DNA from: Rhodamnia argentea
Lineage: Eukaryota; Streptophyta; Magnoliopsida; Myrtales; Myrtaceae
NCBI RefSeq assembly: GCF_020921035.1
Contig: NC_063160.1
Coordinates: 23,283,095 to 23,347,094 of the forward strand
Direction: 5' to 3'
DNA: 64,000 nucleotides
Of the stretch, positions 1 through 10,820 are shown piece after piece; the first letter of the stretch is position 1; the number at the start of each line of letters is the position of its first letter. The position numbers and the translations under genes were made by a program. The notes under the pieces were generated by a model. That model saw only the letters and a list, made by a program, of their open reading frames with translations. It was not told the DNA's origin and ran no database searches.

Positions 1-1048
1 TCAATTCTGCAGCTTAATATTGAGAAATTACCAGACAAGAAGTATACATTAGTCCCCGGGCAGTTGACTACTGATTAGACAACAGTCCAATCTTCACATA
101 AACTGAAGAACTTCATGCAAGTGCAAGACAAGAATTTCAAGTCCAGCTGATTAAATATAAGAGCACATGACCAAAATAATCTCTCCATTGAGCACACTGC
201 TTTAGCTAAAGGGTGTTAACAAGCATCCAAGTAATGTTCAAGCTTTGTTTCAAGAGTGTGGTCAAGAATGCTGAAACAAAATTTCGTTATTTAGATAGGA
301 ACAATGCTGAAACTAGAATATGACCCTATGTCAAGAATGCCAACCAGTTTTAAGACAAAAGGATCACATCCTGTCATGGATCTAGTGAACAACCTGAAAG
401 TAACGACTACATTGTCATGTAAGCCTCTCCACATCGCAGAACTAACAGCTTCATTGTGGCAAGCCTAGGTCTTATTACATAGTTTCCCATTGTGTTGCAT
501 ATCGCCAGCCACTTTAGGTAGCCTTTTCTAAATTTTGTGTTTTCTGCCTTTATGATATATTCTAGCTTCATATAAGCCTCTAATACAGCAGTAAAATTAC
601 TTGTCTTGGAAAGGTAAAAGCTAGGAAGCCATGTATACCTCCAATTTCTGCATTATGCTTCATGAATAATTTTTTTATTCCGTGCATTAAGTTCCCCACC
701 AGGTATATGCACAAAACATAAGCACCCATAGCCTGGCATTTGGCAATTTAGTTTTTCTATGCACTTAGTCAGCGGCAAACCTTAAAGTAGAAGCCATATG
801 GAAATTTCAAGGTTAAAAACCCCCCTGAGAAGTGAAAACTAAATCATCTGCAGGCAAACTATTTTAAGAAATAAGTCATGATCTTCAGCCTGGAGACATC
901 CTGACATGAAATTAATATCCAATAATCACGTTTGATTTCAAAGTCAAAGAAATACATTTCCGAAACAGTGAGCATTACAAATCATATTTGAACTATCTAT
1001 TGCAAGATCTTTAGCACATCTTTGGTCTCGTGAGAGTTTCGTACATAC
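1..1048 (-). other. TPLATE intron 2 (left edge of window)
   Basis: Downstream of the donor at 1048/1047 no reading frame resembling the next TPLATE segment (expected to follow with V-N-T-P-R) was found on the minus strand. The whole stretch is therefore taken as intron. It is AT-rich and I see no transposon ends or genes in it. Confidence 0.75.
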
Positions 1049-3379
1049 CTCACGCAAGTCTTTCACTAGCTCACGTTGCAATTTCTGCAGTCTGGTCTCA
1101 TTTAGAATTTGATCTTGAGAAGCACCGTCTTTGACTCTTTTAACACCACCCCTTGTATCGTATATATAACAGAGTCTAACAAGCAATTTCAAATAGCAGT
1201 CGATTGCATAGGTCCGACCATCACAGTCCCACTTGACGCAAGGCCTACAGACTTCCACCACCTCCAAAGCAGGCTCCGTCCAATTAAGTGCACCATAACC
1301 AGTTCCATATGCCAAGGCTCCAATGACCCTGCTCTCCATGCCAGTGTTCTTTTGTTCAGGCAATGGTAATGACAACTGAAAGCAACTTTCAACCAGTGAT
1401 GCAACTAGTTCCTCCCTAAATAAGCTTTTACTAGTAACACTATTGAGATCATCCTTTATCCTTGCATCTTCAAAAAGGGAAGCAATATCAGTTCCAGGTA
1501 GAGGTTTTTGACCCCTTCGAACGCTTTCCTTGGCAAAAAGGTCAACACAAAGAGCGGTTCGACAGATGCAGGCCATGGCATGCATACGGTCTGATTCTGC
1601 CCTCAAGTTTCTTACCATAAGAAGCAGCCTCTTGAAAAGAGAAACCTTCATGCATCGAATTCACAGACATTAGTTTGTTTGCATTCGAGGAATTCTATCT
1701 CACACATCCTAATGACAAATTCCAGATATTCATTGTTAGACTACATGGAAATTCAATGACATGGAAGATCCTATAGAGATCCTAGAAAGGCTATAAAGTA
1801 GACTCCAATCAAACACTGCAAGTGATGGTAGATTAAAATAAGATAATATTTCCCCAGATAATGATAGGTACATTAAGAATTGATATTCAAATATTTCTTC
1901 TTAGACACACTAGTTAAATGCCCATTAACAGTATTTCGCATCATTTTGCGAACCAGTTTCATATATCTACCTCAGTAAGCCCAGCATCATACCATTTTCA
2001 TACTCGTCTTGACTTAGAAAAAAAAAAACAATACCAATAGCCAGCTCTTACATAGCATAGAAGTATGCTTGACAGTATTTTATGCTAGGTACAGCAGAAT
2101 GAAAAGAAATTGCATAACTTAATAGTCTTCGTTGCATCACAAATGATCATCAGTGAAATCAAACAGTATGATGAACAAAAGGCAGATCAGTTCAGGCACA
2201 GAGTTTCTTAAAAAAGATGAATGTACTTTAGAATAAATGAAGCAATCAGACGCATACCTGCATATGAAGGTCAAGAAGGTGCAGATTCGTAACGACAGCC
2301 CTGACAATACTTTCTCTGGCAGAAGAAAACTCTTGTCTATCCCACAGAGTCAAGATCGCAATAATTGATTGTGAAGCCCACTCTGGCTTCCCACCAGGTA
2401 CATCAGCCAGATACAACATGTTAATACCAACCTCAAAAATCAATGCCGGATCCAAGGAAGAAGCCAGAAAGGGTGCCAGGTGCGAAACAACATCCGAAAC
2501 ACCCACCAATCTCTCCGCATTATTCAAGTCAATCAAACTTGCATTTGCATTACTCTTCGAAAGCTTCCTCACAATCTCGATTGAACCGGACGCCACCGCC
2601 TTGACAGCATACACTATAGGGAAGACTGTAGCCCTGAAGCTCTCGACAGGCAAAACCAACGATCTCGCCATCAAAGCATTGCGCTTCTTCCACACAAAAT
2701 CCACCATGGAAGACACCCAATTTGACCGAATTGCCAGCGAGTTCTCACTATCAACTAACTTATCACCCGCCAATCGACTCATCCTCTTGTTATCAAACTC
2801 GTGAAAAAGCCTACCGACCGATTCAAACGCTACTTTAGAAACGGTATCGGCCTGGTCAAGCATGTTCTGCCCGATCCGCGCCCACCAATTGGAAACCCTA
2901 TCGAGCAAACTCACATTATTCTCGCATAGCGTAACCAAATCATCGCGCGCCAAGATACAACCCAGAGTCTCAGTGATGGAGAAGCGGAGATTGTCGCTGT
3001 GAGAGTCGAAGCAGCTGTTGATCTCCTTGTGGAAGCTGGTGATGAGCCTGGATAGGTGGTGGGAGGGGATGGCGGCGAGGATGGACAGGGCGGCGGCGGT
3101 GACATCGGGGTCGGGGAAGTCGAGGTCGGTGCGGATGCCGGTGCAGACGGTCTCCCAGAGGTCGGCTGTGAGGCGGGTGGATCGGATGAGGTCGAAGGCG
3201 AGCTTCTTGCACACGGCGGAGGCAGGGGAGGCGACGATCTCCTCGACGGCGGACTTGGCGATGACGGAGATGTCACGGCCGGCGGCGGACTGCTGAAGCG
3301 CCTGGAGGAGGGCGCCGGACTGGCGGAGGGCGTCGTTGGAGCGGAGGTCGGCTTGGATCTGAGCGAAGAGGATGTCCAT
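1049..3379 (-). CDS. TPLATE: TPLATE, endocytic TPLATE-complex subunit (5' half, partial)
   Basis: Coding exons are 2258..3379 (374 codons from ATG 3379) and 1049..1645 (199 codons); the rest lies beyond the left edge. The first exon ends in CAG before GTATGC and the second ends in GAG before GTATGT, both in frame 0. The N-terminus MDILFAQIQADLRSNDALRQ and later stretches such as ESRVIGALAYGTGYGALNWT match my recollection of Arabidopsis TPLATE (At3g01780, about 1,176 residues) almost exactly, so about 573 residues, roughly half, are visible. In the family this is the adaptin-like helical-repeat trunk. TPLATE is a subunit of the plant TPLATE complex, which acts with AP-2 and clathrin at the plasma membrane and cell plate and is essential in pollen. 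The gene is divergent to the SET-like gene at 5549. Its 5' coding end is markedly GC-rich, while the rest is not. Confidence 0.96.
1646..2257 (-). other. TPLATE intron 1
   Basis: This intron lies between the codon for Q374 and the codon for V375. The donor reads GTATGCG and the acceptor ends AAG before GTTTCT. It is AT-rich with a short A tract near 2020, and nothing else was recognised. Confidence 0.9.
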
Positions 3380-3751
3380 CGTCGTTCAGCGTACGATTCA
3401 GCGCCGCATTCACTGTGAACAAGCGCAGAGATTACAGTACGAGATCGAAGACCGGGAGCATGAGCGGCGCTGCAATTGACGCTCGCGTCGGGTATTGGTG
3501 ATCGGAGGAGGCGGAAACGGAAGGGAGTTTTCGCTTCGTATCATCAGCACAGAGAGAGAGAGAGAGAGAGATCGGAGACGGTGATGCTAGCCTTTCGTGG
3601 GCTTTACCGATCGTTCCGGTATCGGGTTTTAAAAAATGGAGCAGAGTGTGGTGTACAGTTGAAGGCCCGTATTTTTGGCCCAGATATTGGTGACCAAACC
3701 CGACCCGGTGATCAGGTCTTGCAAGCTGCAATTTCACTTCTTTATAAACCA
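3380..3751. promoter_or_regulatory. TPLATE 5' leader and promoter-proximal region
   Basis: This stretch lies upstream of the TPLATE ATG. It holds a perfect (AG)10 run at 3551..3570, which reads CT on the transcribed strand. Pyrimidine patches of this kind are common around plant transcription starts. No clear TATA box was found, so the transcription start is not placed. Confidence 0.45.
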
Positions 3752-3760
3752 TTAAAAAGT

Positions 3761-4427
3761 GGAAAAATTCCAAATAGGGGCTTGAAGTGATCCTCATATT
3801 AAATAAGGGCTTAAAATGCCCTCATTGCCTCAAACAAGGGCCTAAAGTGGCCATGACCGTTTTAAATAAGGGCCTCACCTCATTGGAATGGTGGGGTGGC
3901 GGCTTTGGCCGGCGGGGTCGCCGGAGCCTCGGTGAGGGTCGATGACCCCTAGCTGTCACTCTAGACTAGCCGAGGGCTGCGGTCATCCCCCGGATCTAGG
4001 CGAGGGCCGGTAACCCTCGCCCAAATCTAGGAGACGGTCCGAGCCCTCTCCCTGCTCTTGCGAGGGCACGTTGGCCCTAGCGACCTGCCCGCCCATTAGG
4101 GTTGGGGCAACCGCCACAGGTAAGAGGGGTTGCCCTCCCACTTGCGTTTTCATTTTTTTTTTTCAATTTATTTATTTTTTAAAAAAATCAAAAAAGGAAA
4201 ATAATAAATAAGTTATTAAATGACTAAAATGCCCCTGCTAACTAGGGATTCGGACCCTTTTTTTAAGATCGATGAGGTCACTTCGGACCCTTATTTGAAA
4301 TAATACCCACTTTAGGTTCTTATTTGAGATAATATGAGTATTTTAGACCCTTATTTGAAACTGAGACTACTTCATGCCCTTATTTGATAAAATGAATATA
4401 CTTTTGACCCTTTTTTAAAAACTTCCC
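3761..4427. mobile_element. Non-autonomous Mutator-like element, family B, copy 1
   Basis: The 667-bp element is flanked by a perfect 9-bp target duplication, TTAAAAAGT, at 3752..3760 and 4428..4436. Its ends are inverted: GGAAAAATTCCAAATAGGGG on the left and, reading inward from the right, GGGAAGTTTTTAAAAAAGGG. Both arms are made of diverged subrepeats of about 35-40 bp containing 'aagggc' or 'cccttatttga'. The centre, about 3890..4135, is strongly GC-rich and is followed by an A/T-homopolymer stretch. There is no transposase frame. A 9-bp duplication is typical of Mutator-type elements. The element sits in the divergent promoter interval between TPLATE and the SET-like gene. Confidence 0.85.
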
Positions 4428-4668
4428 TTAAAAAGTCGCAAATTTCACCACGGATCCAACCATTAATTCAATAAATTCTTGCCTACTTTGTAAAAACATA
4501 CAAGACACTCCAAAATTCTAGTATTACATGGTGCCAAAAATCATTTGCTTCGATGAATGAAACTTTGCGGGAATTGAACTCATTATCTTAGTTATATTAT
4601 GACAAGTAATTTTTCAAACTTGAAAATTTCTTAATGCTGGGCACAATTTCAAATTTGGTTTGATATGT

Positions 4669-5195
4669 TAGGGGTGAGTAATTTCATATTATTTCCAGAT
4701 TTCACTTGAAACATGCCCGTCGGAAACCGGTTCTCAAGTTTTGGGAATCTATAATTGTATACCTTGGAACTTACCTCCAAAGGTATATTTAGATTCTACC
4801 TGTATTCTTAATTTGAGAGTTGTATTAAACTACCGCCTCTAATAACTACCATTTGTTGCTACGGTTTATTTAGACACGTGAAAAATATGAAACGTTAGCG
4901 AAGTAAAACTTTGCTCATGGATATCATCGGGATAGAATCTCAAACTAAGGATTTGAGATTATGCTCATCATCGGACGTCGTGGAGTATTGCGAGATCACG
5001 CAAATACTTAGAACAACAAAACACATAAATACATATTTTTAGGTTTCAAGTTTCAGATTTCACCTCTTGAAATCTATTCGTCCGAATCTGTTTCTCAATT
5101 TTTGAAATCTGAAATCTATCCGGCATACTCTAAAACTCGAAACTTGCCTTATTTACATCGGTCCGATTTTTCGATTTTCCTCCAAAACCATCCTA
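4669..5195. mobile_element. hAT-like MITE, ends TAGGGGTGAG / CATCCTA
   Basis: The left end reads TAGGGGTGAGTAA and the right end reads CCATCCTA, which is an imperfect inverted match. The body shares long diverged segments with the element at 62373..63540, for example 'ctctaataactaccatttgt' followed by 'ttagacacgtgaaaaatatg', and the 'tcatcggac...atattgc' block. No convincing target duplication was seen at these borders, so the exact ends are approximate. The TAGGGGTG-type ends and family likeness to the 8-bp-duplicated copy at 42215 suggest the hAT superfamily. Confidence 0.6.
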
Positions 5196-5548
5196 ACCCC
5201 CGGTTCTTTTACTTTACAAGAGACACTTGAATAATTCAAATTCAAGAAAGGACAGAAAAAAAAAAGATTCTAATTTCTTCCCTCCAGTGAAAAGATCCTT
5301 CTGTCCTTCGAACGCCATTTCCCTTTCAATCCTTCCTGTCTCATCTCTCTCTTATCTCGCCAACACAACAAGCAAGCCCCCCCCGATGTACCGCAGCTCT
5401 CGTCTCTGAACTTCCCACCAGCCAAAAACCCAGAAAAGATCTGATCTTTCTTGACCCCGAACAGCAACCAACCATAACCCACTTCTCTCTCCCATCTCCC
5501 GCGCCTTCACTCGCCCCCAAAACCCTAACCCTTCTTTCTTCTCCGTCA
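5196..5548 (+). promoter_or_regulatory. Promoter and 5' leader of the SET-like gene
   Basis: The region runs from the transposon end to the ATG. It is rich in C/T runs (ctcatctctctcttatctcg, ttctctctcccatctc), as expected for a plant core promoter and leader. A TATA-like motif was not clear. Confidence 0.4.
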
Positions 5549-8500
5549 ATGGACGCCACCCACCTGAGCAACGGCCCCGTTTCGCTCCCGCTCCGCTCCC
5601 TCTCCCCACCTCTTCCCGGCCTCTTCCTCAAGAACCGGTCCCTCCGGCCATTTCGCCGCAAGAGCCTGTGCCTGGCGTCGAGCTCCGAGACTCTGGTCGG
5701 GGGATCGCTGCGGCGCGGCGAGGTCGTCGGGAGCAAGAAGGGAGAGGAGCTCGGTGACTTGAAGAGCTGGATGCACCAGAATGGGCTCCCTCCGTGCAAG
5801 GTCGTGCTCAAGGAGAGGGCCTCGCACAATGAGAGGCATCAGCCCATACACTACGTCGCCGCGAGCGAAGATCTTCAGGTGCGGTTTCGGGGGCTGATTG
5901 ATTGTCTTGAATCTTGATGTTTGATTTCCGGTTGCTGAATTGGCGAAGCTTTTGAGCTGAAAATGGTTTCCGTCGACCAGGTGGGCGATGTCGCCTTCTC
6001 TGTTCCGAATTCACTGGTTGTGACGCTGGAGAGAGTGTTGGGTAACGAGACTATTGGTAAGGTGCATTTTTCTTCGTGACCTTCTTTACTACCTTTTCTG
6101 CGGGCAGTTTGTGTGGCACATCGTAGAATTATATTTTAGTCTTAGGAATTGCTTCTGTGACATGGAATTGTCAGGATGGTCCATACTTTCTTTGGCAAAC
6201 CAATTATATGATTATACGAGGAATGACTGCGCGAGGGGTGATTTTAAAATTACGTCAGACTATACATTTTGATAATTATTGACTGAAGCTGTTGCATATC
6301 CCAAATTTGGTACAATGTGGTACATGCCACTTATGTGCGCGGTCCCCAGACTACGAGTGGATGTCCTTGAAATTTTGTCATAGGGTGATGCAAGTATTAG
6401 TAAGAGATTTTACCTTTTGGGACTTTTTGGTTTTTTGATCTTGCACCCTTTTCTCCTCGATAAAGTCATGGTGCCTGCAACCGATAGTGTTCTCTGGAGC
6501 CTCCAGTATAACAGGTTTTAGCCTGCACCTAATTTGCTTGAATCTCACGGGCCTCGGTGCAGCGGAACTACTAACCACAAACAAATTGTCGGAGTTGGCA
6601 TGCTTGGCCTTGTATCTGATGTATGAGAAGAAGCAAGGGAAGAAGTCTTTTTGGTACCCTTACATAAGGGAGCTTGATCGTCAGCGAGGAAGGGGCCAGT
6701 TGGCAGTGGAATCTCCACTTTTATGGGCAGAATCTGAACTTGATTACTTAACAGGCAGTCCAACAAAGGTACTTTAACGCTATGTTTTTGTGGTTGCTCT
6801 GTAATAAGTGCTTCAACAAATACATCAAAGTGTAATTATATGTTTTATGGTTCAAAAAGTCTGAAACTCTACATTCTTCATCGGAGCATTAGGCTGAAGT
6901 TCTTGAGAGGGCTGAAGGGATTAGAAGAGAATACAACGAGCTCGACACTGTTTGGTTTATGGCTGGTTCTCTGTTTCAGGTAATAATTTTTGCTTGTCCA
7001 ATTTCTATCCCTAGTAGTTTTTCTTTTCTGTACTTTTTCCAGTAATTATGCTAGCTCAGTGAGACTACTTATTTTGATTTTGCAGCAATACCCTTACGAT
7101 ATTCCGACTGAGGCCTTTCCGTATGAGATTTTCAAGCAAGCCTTTGTGGCAATTCAATCTTGCGTGGTGCATTTGCAGGTGCTGCTCTTCATACCTTTTG
7201 CGCAAGGAAATAAGCACTGTTGCTCTCACTAGATAAATTACATTTTATAGTTATTTAATCAGATGACTCCTGTTTGATTTCAGAAAGTCAGTCTTTCACG
7301 AAGATTTGCTTTAGTTCCTCTTGGTCCCCCATTGCTAGCATATAAAAGCAATTGCAAGGCAATGTTGACAGCCGTTGATGGTGCTGTTGAACTAGTAGTT
7401 GATCGTGCATATAAGGCTGGAGAACCAATAGCTGTTTGGTATGAATTCTTCTCTTGCTGAAGTTGGCTTTTCAGTGTAAAATCGAGCTCTTCCTTCTTTT
7501 CTTGGCAATCCTGACAGCATCCTTGTTCTGCACTTCATTGCAATCTTAATAGTTGTTATATTTGGTCTTAGGTGTGGACCGCAGCCTAACTCAAGATTGC
7601 TTTTGAATTACGGTTTTGTTGATGAAGATAACCCTTATGATCGGCTTGGGGTTGAGGTAAAAGTGACTGCTCTTTCCCGTGTCGCTTCTTCATATGCTTG
7701 TCAAACATTCTAATATGCTTTCCTCCTTCGTGTCTCTTTAGGCTTCTTTGAATACTGAGGATCCTCAGTATCAGGATAAAAGAATGGTTGCTCAACGAAA
7801 CGGAAAGCTTTCGAGACAAGTTTTTTATGTACGAAACTTTTTGTGGCAAAAGTAGCTTGGATTTGCCTCTCATGAGTATTGTAATTCTTTGTTGTGCAGG
7901 TGTATGCCAGAAAGGAAAGGGAAGCTGTGTTGGACATGCTTCCTTATATGCGATTGGGCTATGTTTCGGATCCTTCAGATATGCAGTCAGTCATTTCATC
8001 CCAAGGCCCAATCTGTCCAGTAAGTTTCGTCCTTTGAAATCAATTTTAGTTTTGAAGTGTCTCGTGTTGTGCTTAATTCATATATCTTTTATTTAGCATT
8101 TAGCTTAGATAGTCTGACTAATAGATTGAACTCTGGTGGATGACATGTTAGTTTTCGGCTACTTTTTCAGTTTTTCCGATTCTCAATGCGTCTTCCAGAG
8201 TGACCTCATGTGCAGTTCACGGATACTACTTCTATGTAATACCGTTTGTATATCCAGAGATGAGAGTTCACTGATAGTGTTGAAGTTTCATCAGTCTTCT
8301 CATGTCATTTTGGTAAGAATTAATTTGTAAAAAGTCAAATGTTTTCTTTAGGTGAGTCCTTGCACAGAGAGGGCTGTCTTGGATCAACTAGTTGAATATT
8401 TCGAGTCACGGATTGCTGGCTATCCTACAACCTTGAGCGAAGATGAATCTTTGGTAATTTGACTCCGCTGTACTCCATTCTAAGATGCCAATTGTAAGCT

Positions 8501-8708
8501 CTTCGCTAAGGTTTCTTTTCTTTTCCTCTTTCATCATTAGTTGGCAGATTCCAGTTCAAACCCTAAGAAGCAAGTTGCCACACAGCTTGTGCAGTTGGAA
8601 AAGAAAATTCTAAATTCATGCTTGCAGACGGCAGTTGATCTGATAAATCAGTTACCTGATCACACTGTATCTCCCTGTCCTGCTCCTTATGCTCCTCACT
8701 TGAAATGA
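5549..8708 (+). CDS. Plastid SET-like / Rubisco LSMT substrate-binding-domain protein (At5g14260 type)
   Basis: Eleven exons: 5549..5878, 5981..6056, 6563..6768, 6893..6979, 7086..7178, 7284..7438, 7572..7656, 7742..7828, 7900..8019, 8352..8453 and 8541..8708. All junctions are GT/AG and the frame closes on TGA, giving 502 residues. The sequence, for example LWAESELDYLTGSPTK and the C-terminal SPCPAPYAPHLK, matches my recollection of Arabidopsis At5g14260, a Rubisco methyltransferase-family protein of similar length. The first 50 or so residues are rich in Ser, Arg and Leu, as in a chloroplast transit peptide. The usual SET AdoMet-site N-H-S appears as Y-K-S-N at 284-287, and the S-Y-G catalytic Tyr position reads W-C-G at 316-318. 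Methyltransferase activity is therefore doubtful. The gene is divergent to TPLATE and convergent to the kelch gene. Confidence 0.9.
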
Positions 8709-10820
8709 AAGGCAACTCCCTCTTCCCTTGCTCTTTGTTCTTATGATTTTCTCTAATTATTCTGCTCATTTTTTTTGGTTCGTTTTTGTGCAGAAATCAG
8801 AGATGTCTTTATGATGTAGAAATTTGTCATAGTTTCCCATCAGATTCTTGGGAAGTTCAAGTGGGAGATTATAGTCAGGTCAGTCACAATCTACAGTTAA
8901 ATTTGATTGCAAACGTTAAATCGAGTCAACTGAGAGAATCTATCCACAACTGGAAAACTGAAAATTGCTTAAAGCATTGGCTGCAGAGAAACAATTAAAT
9001 TTGCAGTGGAGTCTCTCTCTATCTCTGTCTCTCTGTCTCTGTCTCTGTCTCTCTCTCAATCTCTCGAGTATGCTTTTTGCTTAGCAGTGAGCATACATGA
9101 TTGCGATGTACTCATTGTGTTAAACGTCTGTGTGGTTTGATATCCCTTGCCTGGACAATGTTAACACTATTTTCCTTAATGTGCTCAACTTTAAATGACA
9201 AATGGATGATCTGTTTTTAGTTGGAGTTTCTCCAAATTAGAATTTAGGAGCCAATTCGAGTCATCATTCTGAGTCTGAAATTGAGATGCTGATGCCGGAT
9301 TACCCGCATTCATCCGACTATTCCAACTTTTCTTCTTCAACTTCTCTTCACATTTTGTGCAGGTACAGTGGGAAAGATGGGTATGGCTTTATCAAAAATG
9401 AGTTGATGTGGAACCCCACCTCAGCTGGTTTGATCCATGCCTTAAGACGACCAGAGTGTGCACTGTGTTTTAGGTTCCAGGAAGACGTGAACTGGTTCCC
9501 ACAATGAACATACTCTTGGTAGGCCTCCCTTATTCCTTACTATTGTTAAGATGCTAACTAGTCCCCTGTCCCCGCCCCTTGCCTTATAGCAGGTCTTCTG
9601 TGTGACTTTCCTGTGAAGTGTTCATCTTTTCATAAGGCAAGAAGATGTTATTTTTGCAGGCACCGATTGCTTTGTAGGTATTAGTGCCGGATATTTCCAC
9701 GCTGCCTTTTGTAAATGTAAATGTAAACATACACGACTGATGTCAATTTGAACTTGTACCTGTGATTCCACAATTTTCAGGCACCTCATTTGCTATTTTC
9801 GACTCCATGGAGTTATGAAAAAGGTCTCTTACGTCATTTCTTCCCCAGAAGAGTTTCATAGGGAGGGCTAAAAGGAAATATTAATTTGGACACTGTTGAA
9901 GATCACCTGATTCTTTTGATAATTAAGAGTTTATTTTGGGGACTGCCTTTGGAAGATTCAGCATGGAATATGCTGAAGGAAGTGCATATGGCAATTGAAA
10001 GCAAATCGCCCCGGGAGCTTGACATCCCCGAGCCTATTGATTATATATAAGAGCAAGATGAATAAAATCACATCAGTAACTCATACACTTGCGCTATCTT
10101 TGACCGCCTGAGGATGAGGTTGGTCTTTCTTTCATCCAGTATTCTATAATGATCAAATGTAGCACTGGATATCGACATACCCAATAAAAACTGTTCCAAA
10201 CATGACTGGTTGAATCAACCGGTAAACCCTTATAGCCACTCACTTTAGGGTCAGGACAATGACCGACCACTGTGAGCTGGTTGGCTATTGCATTCGGATC
10301 CGGACAGTGACCACCCCCACGAGATGGTTGAGAGATAGAGACAGAGACCATTAAATTATTCCACTTGACATGGACGAGTCCGGATTGATCGGATTCATAA
10401 CAGGCCACTGAACATTTGGATGGGATAATTTAGCCCTCTCTGACTTTCCTTGAACACTTAAAAGCGTCAAGAGATAAGGGAGCTTAAAATTATAAAGCAC
10501 AATGGAAGAATCTCAATCTAGCAACTAATTACTTCAATGAAAAGAAAAACTTGTTCACCAAAAGTTAAAAAGGAAGAAAAGAAGCAACTCTTTCCGTTTG
10601 CTTTGTAAATGCTCTCCTCTATTCAATTCAAGACAATCTGCCACATTTGCACAAAGATGTAAAAACTGCAGTTAAATAACTCTATGCCTCGCTCAAGTAG
10701 AAAAATTGAGGAAAGAATACTTGGACTATTTACCTGGCCTAGAGAAAATGAGTGTGAAAAACTAAAATCCAAGCTAAAGACAAGACAATGCTTCAAATGG
10801 TAGACTTCAAGTGACTCGCA
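8709..10820. other. Intergenic region between convergent genes
   Basis: This contains the 3' UTR of the SET-like gene, which may include a further spliced segment since 'tttttgtgcag' occurs at about 8784..8794, and the 3' flank of the kelch gene. A degenerate TCTCTGTC simple repeat lies at 9009..9066. A TATATATAAG string near 10042 has no gene downstream. No other gene was recognised. Confidence 0.6.
9009..9066. repeat. (TCTCTG)n-type microsatellite
   Basis: An imperfect tandem of TCTC and TCTG units lies just after the end of the SET-like gene, probably in its 3' UTR or flank. Confidence 0.85.

Noticed and set aside
3890-4135. GC-rich core as a coding exon or CpG-island gene
   Set aside because: It lies between the inverted arms of a transposon with a perfect target duplication and has no sustained frame.
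10038-10060. TATATATAAG string as a promoter
   Set aside because: No gene or leader follows within a reasonable distance on either strand.
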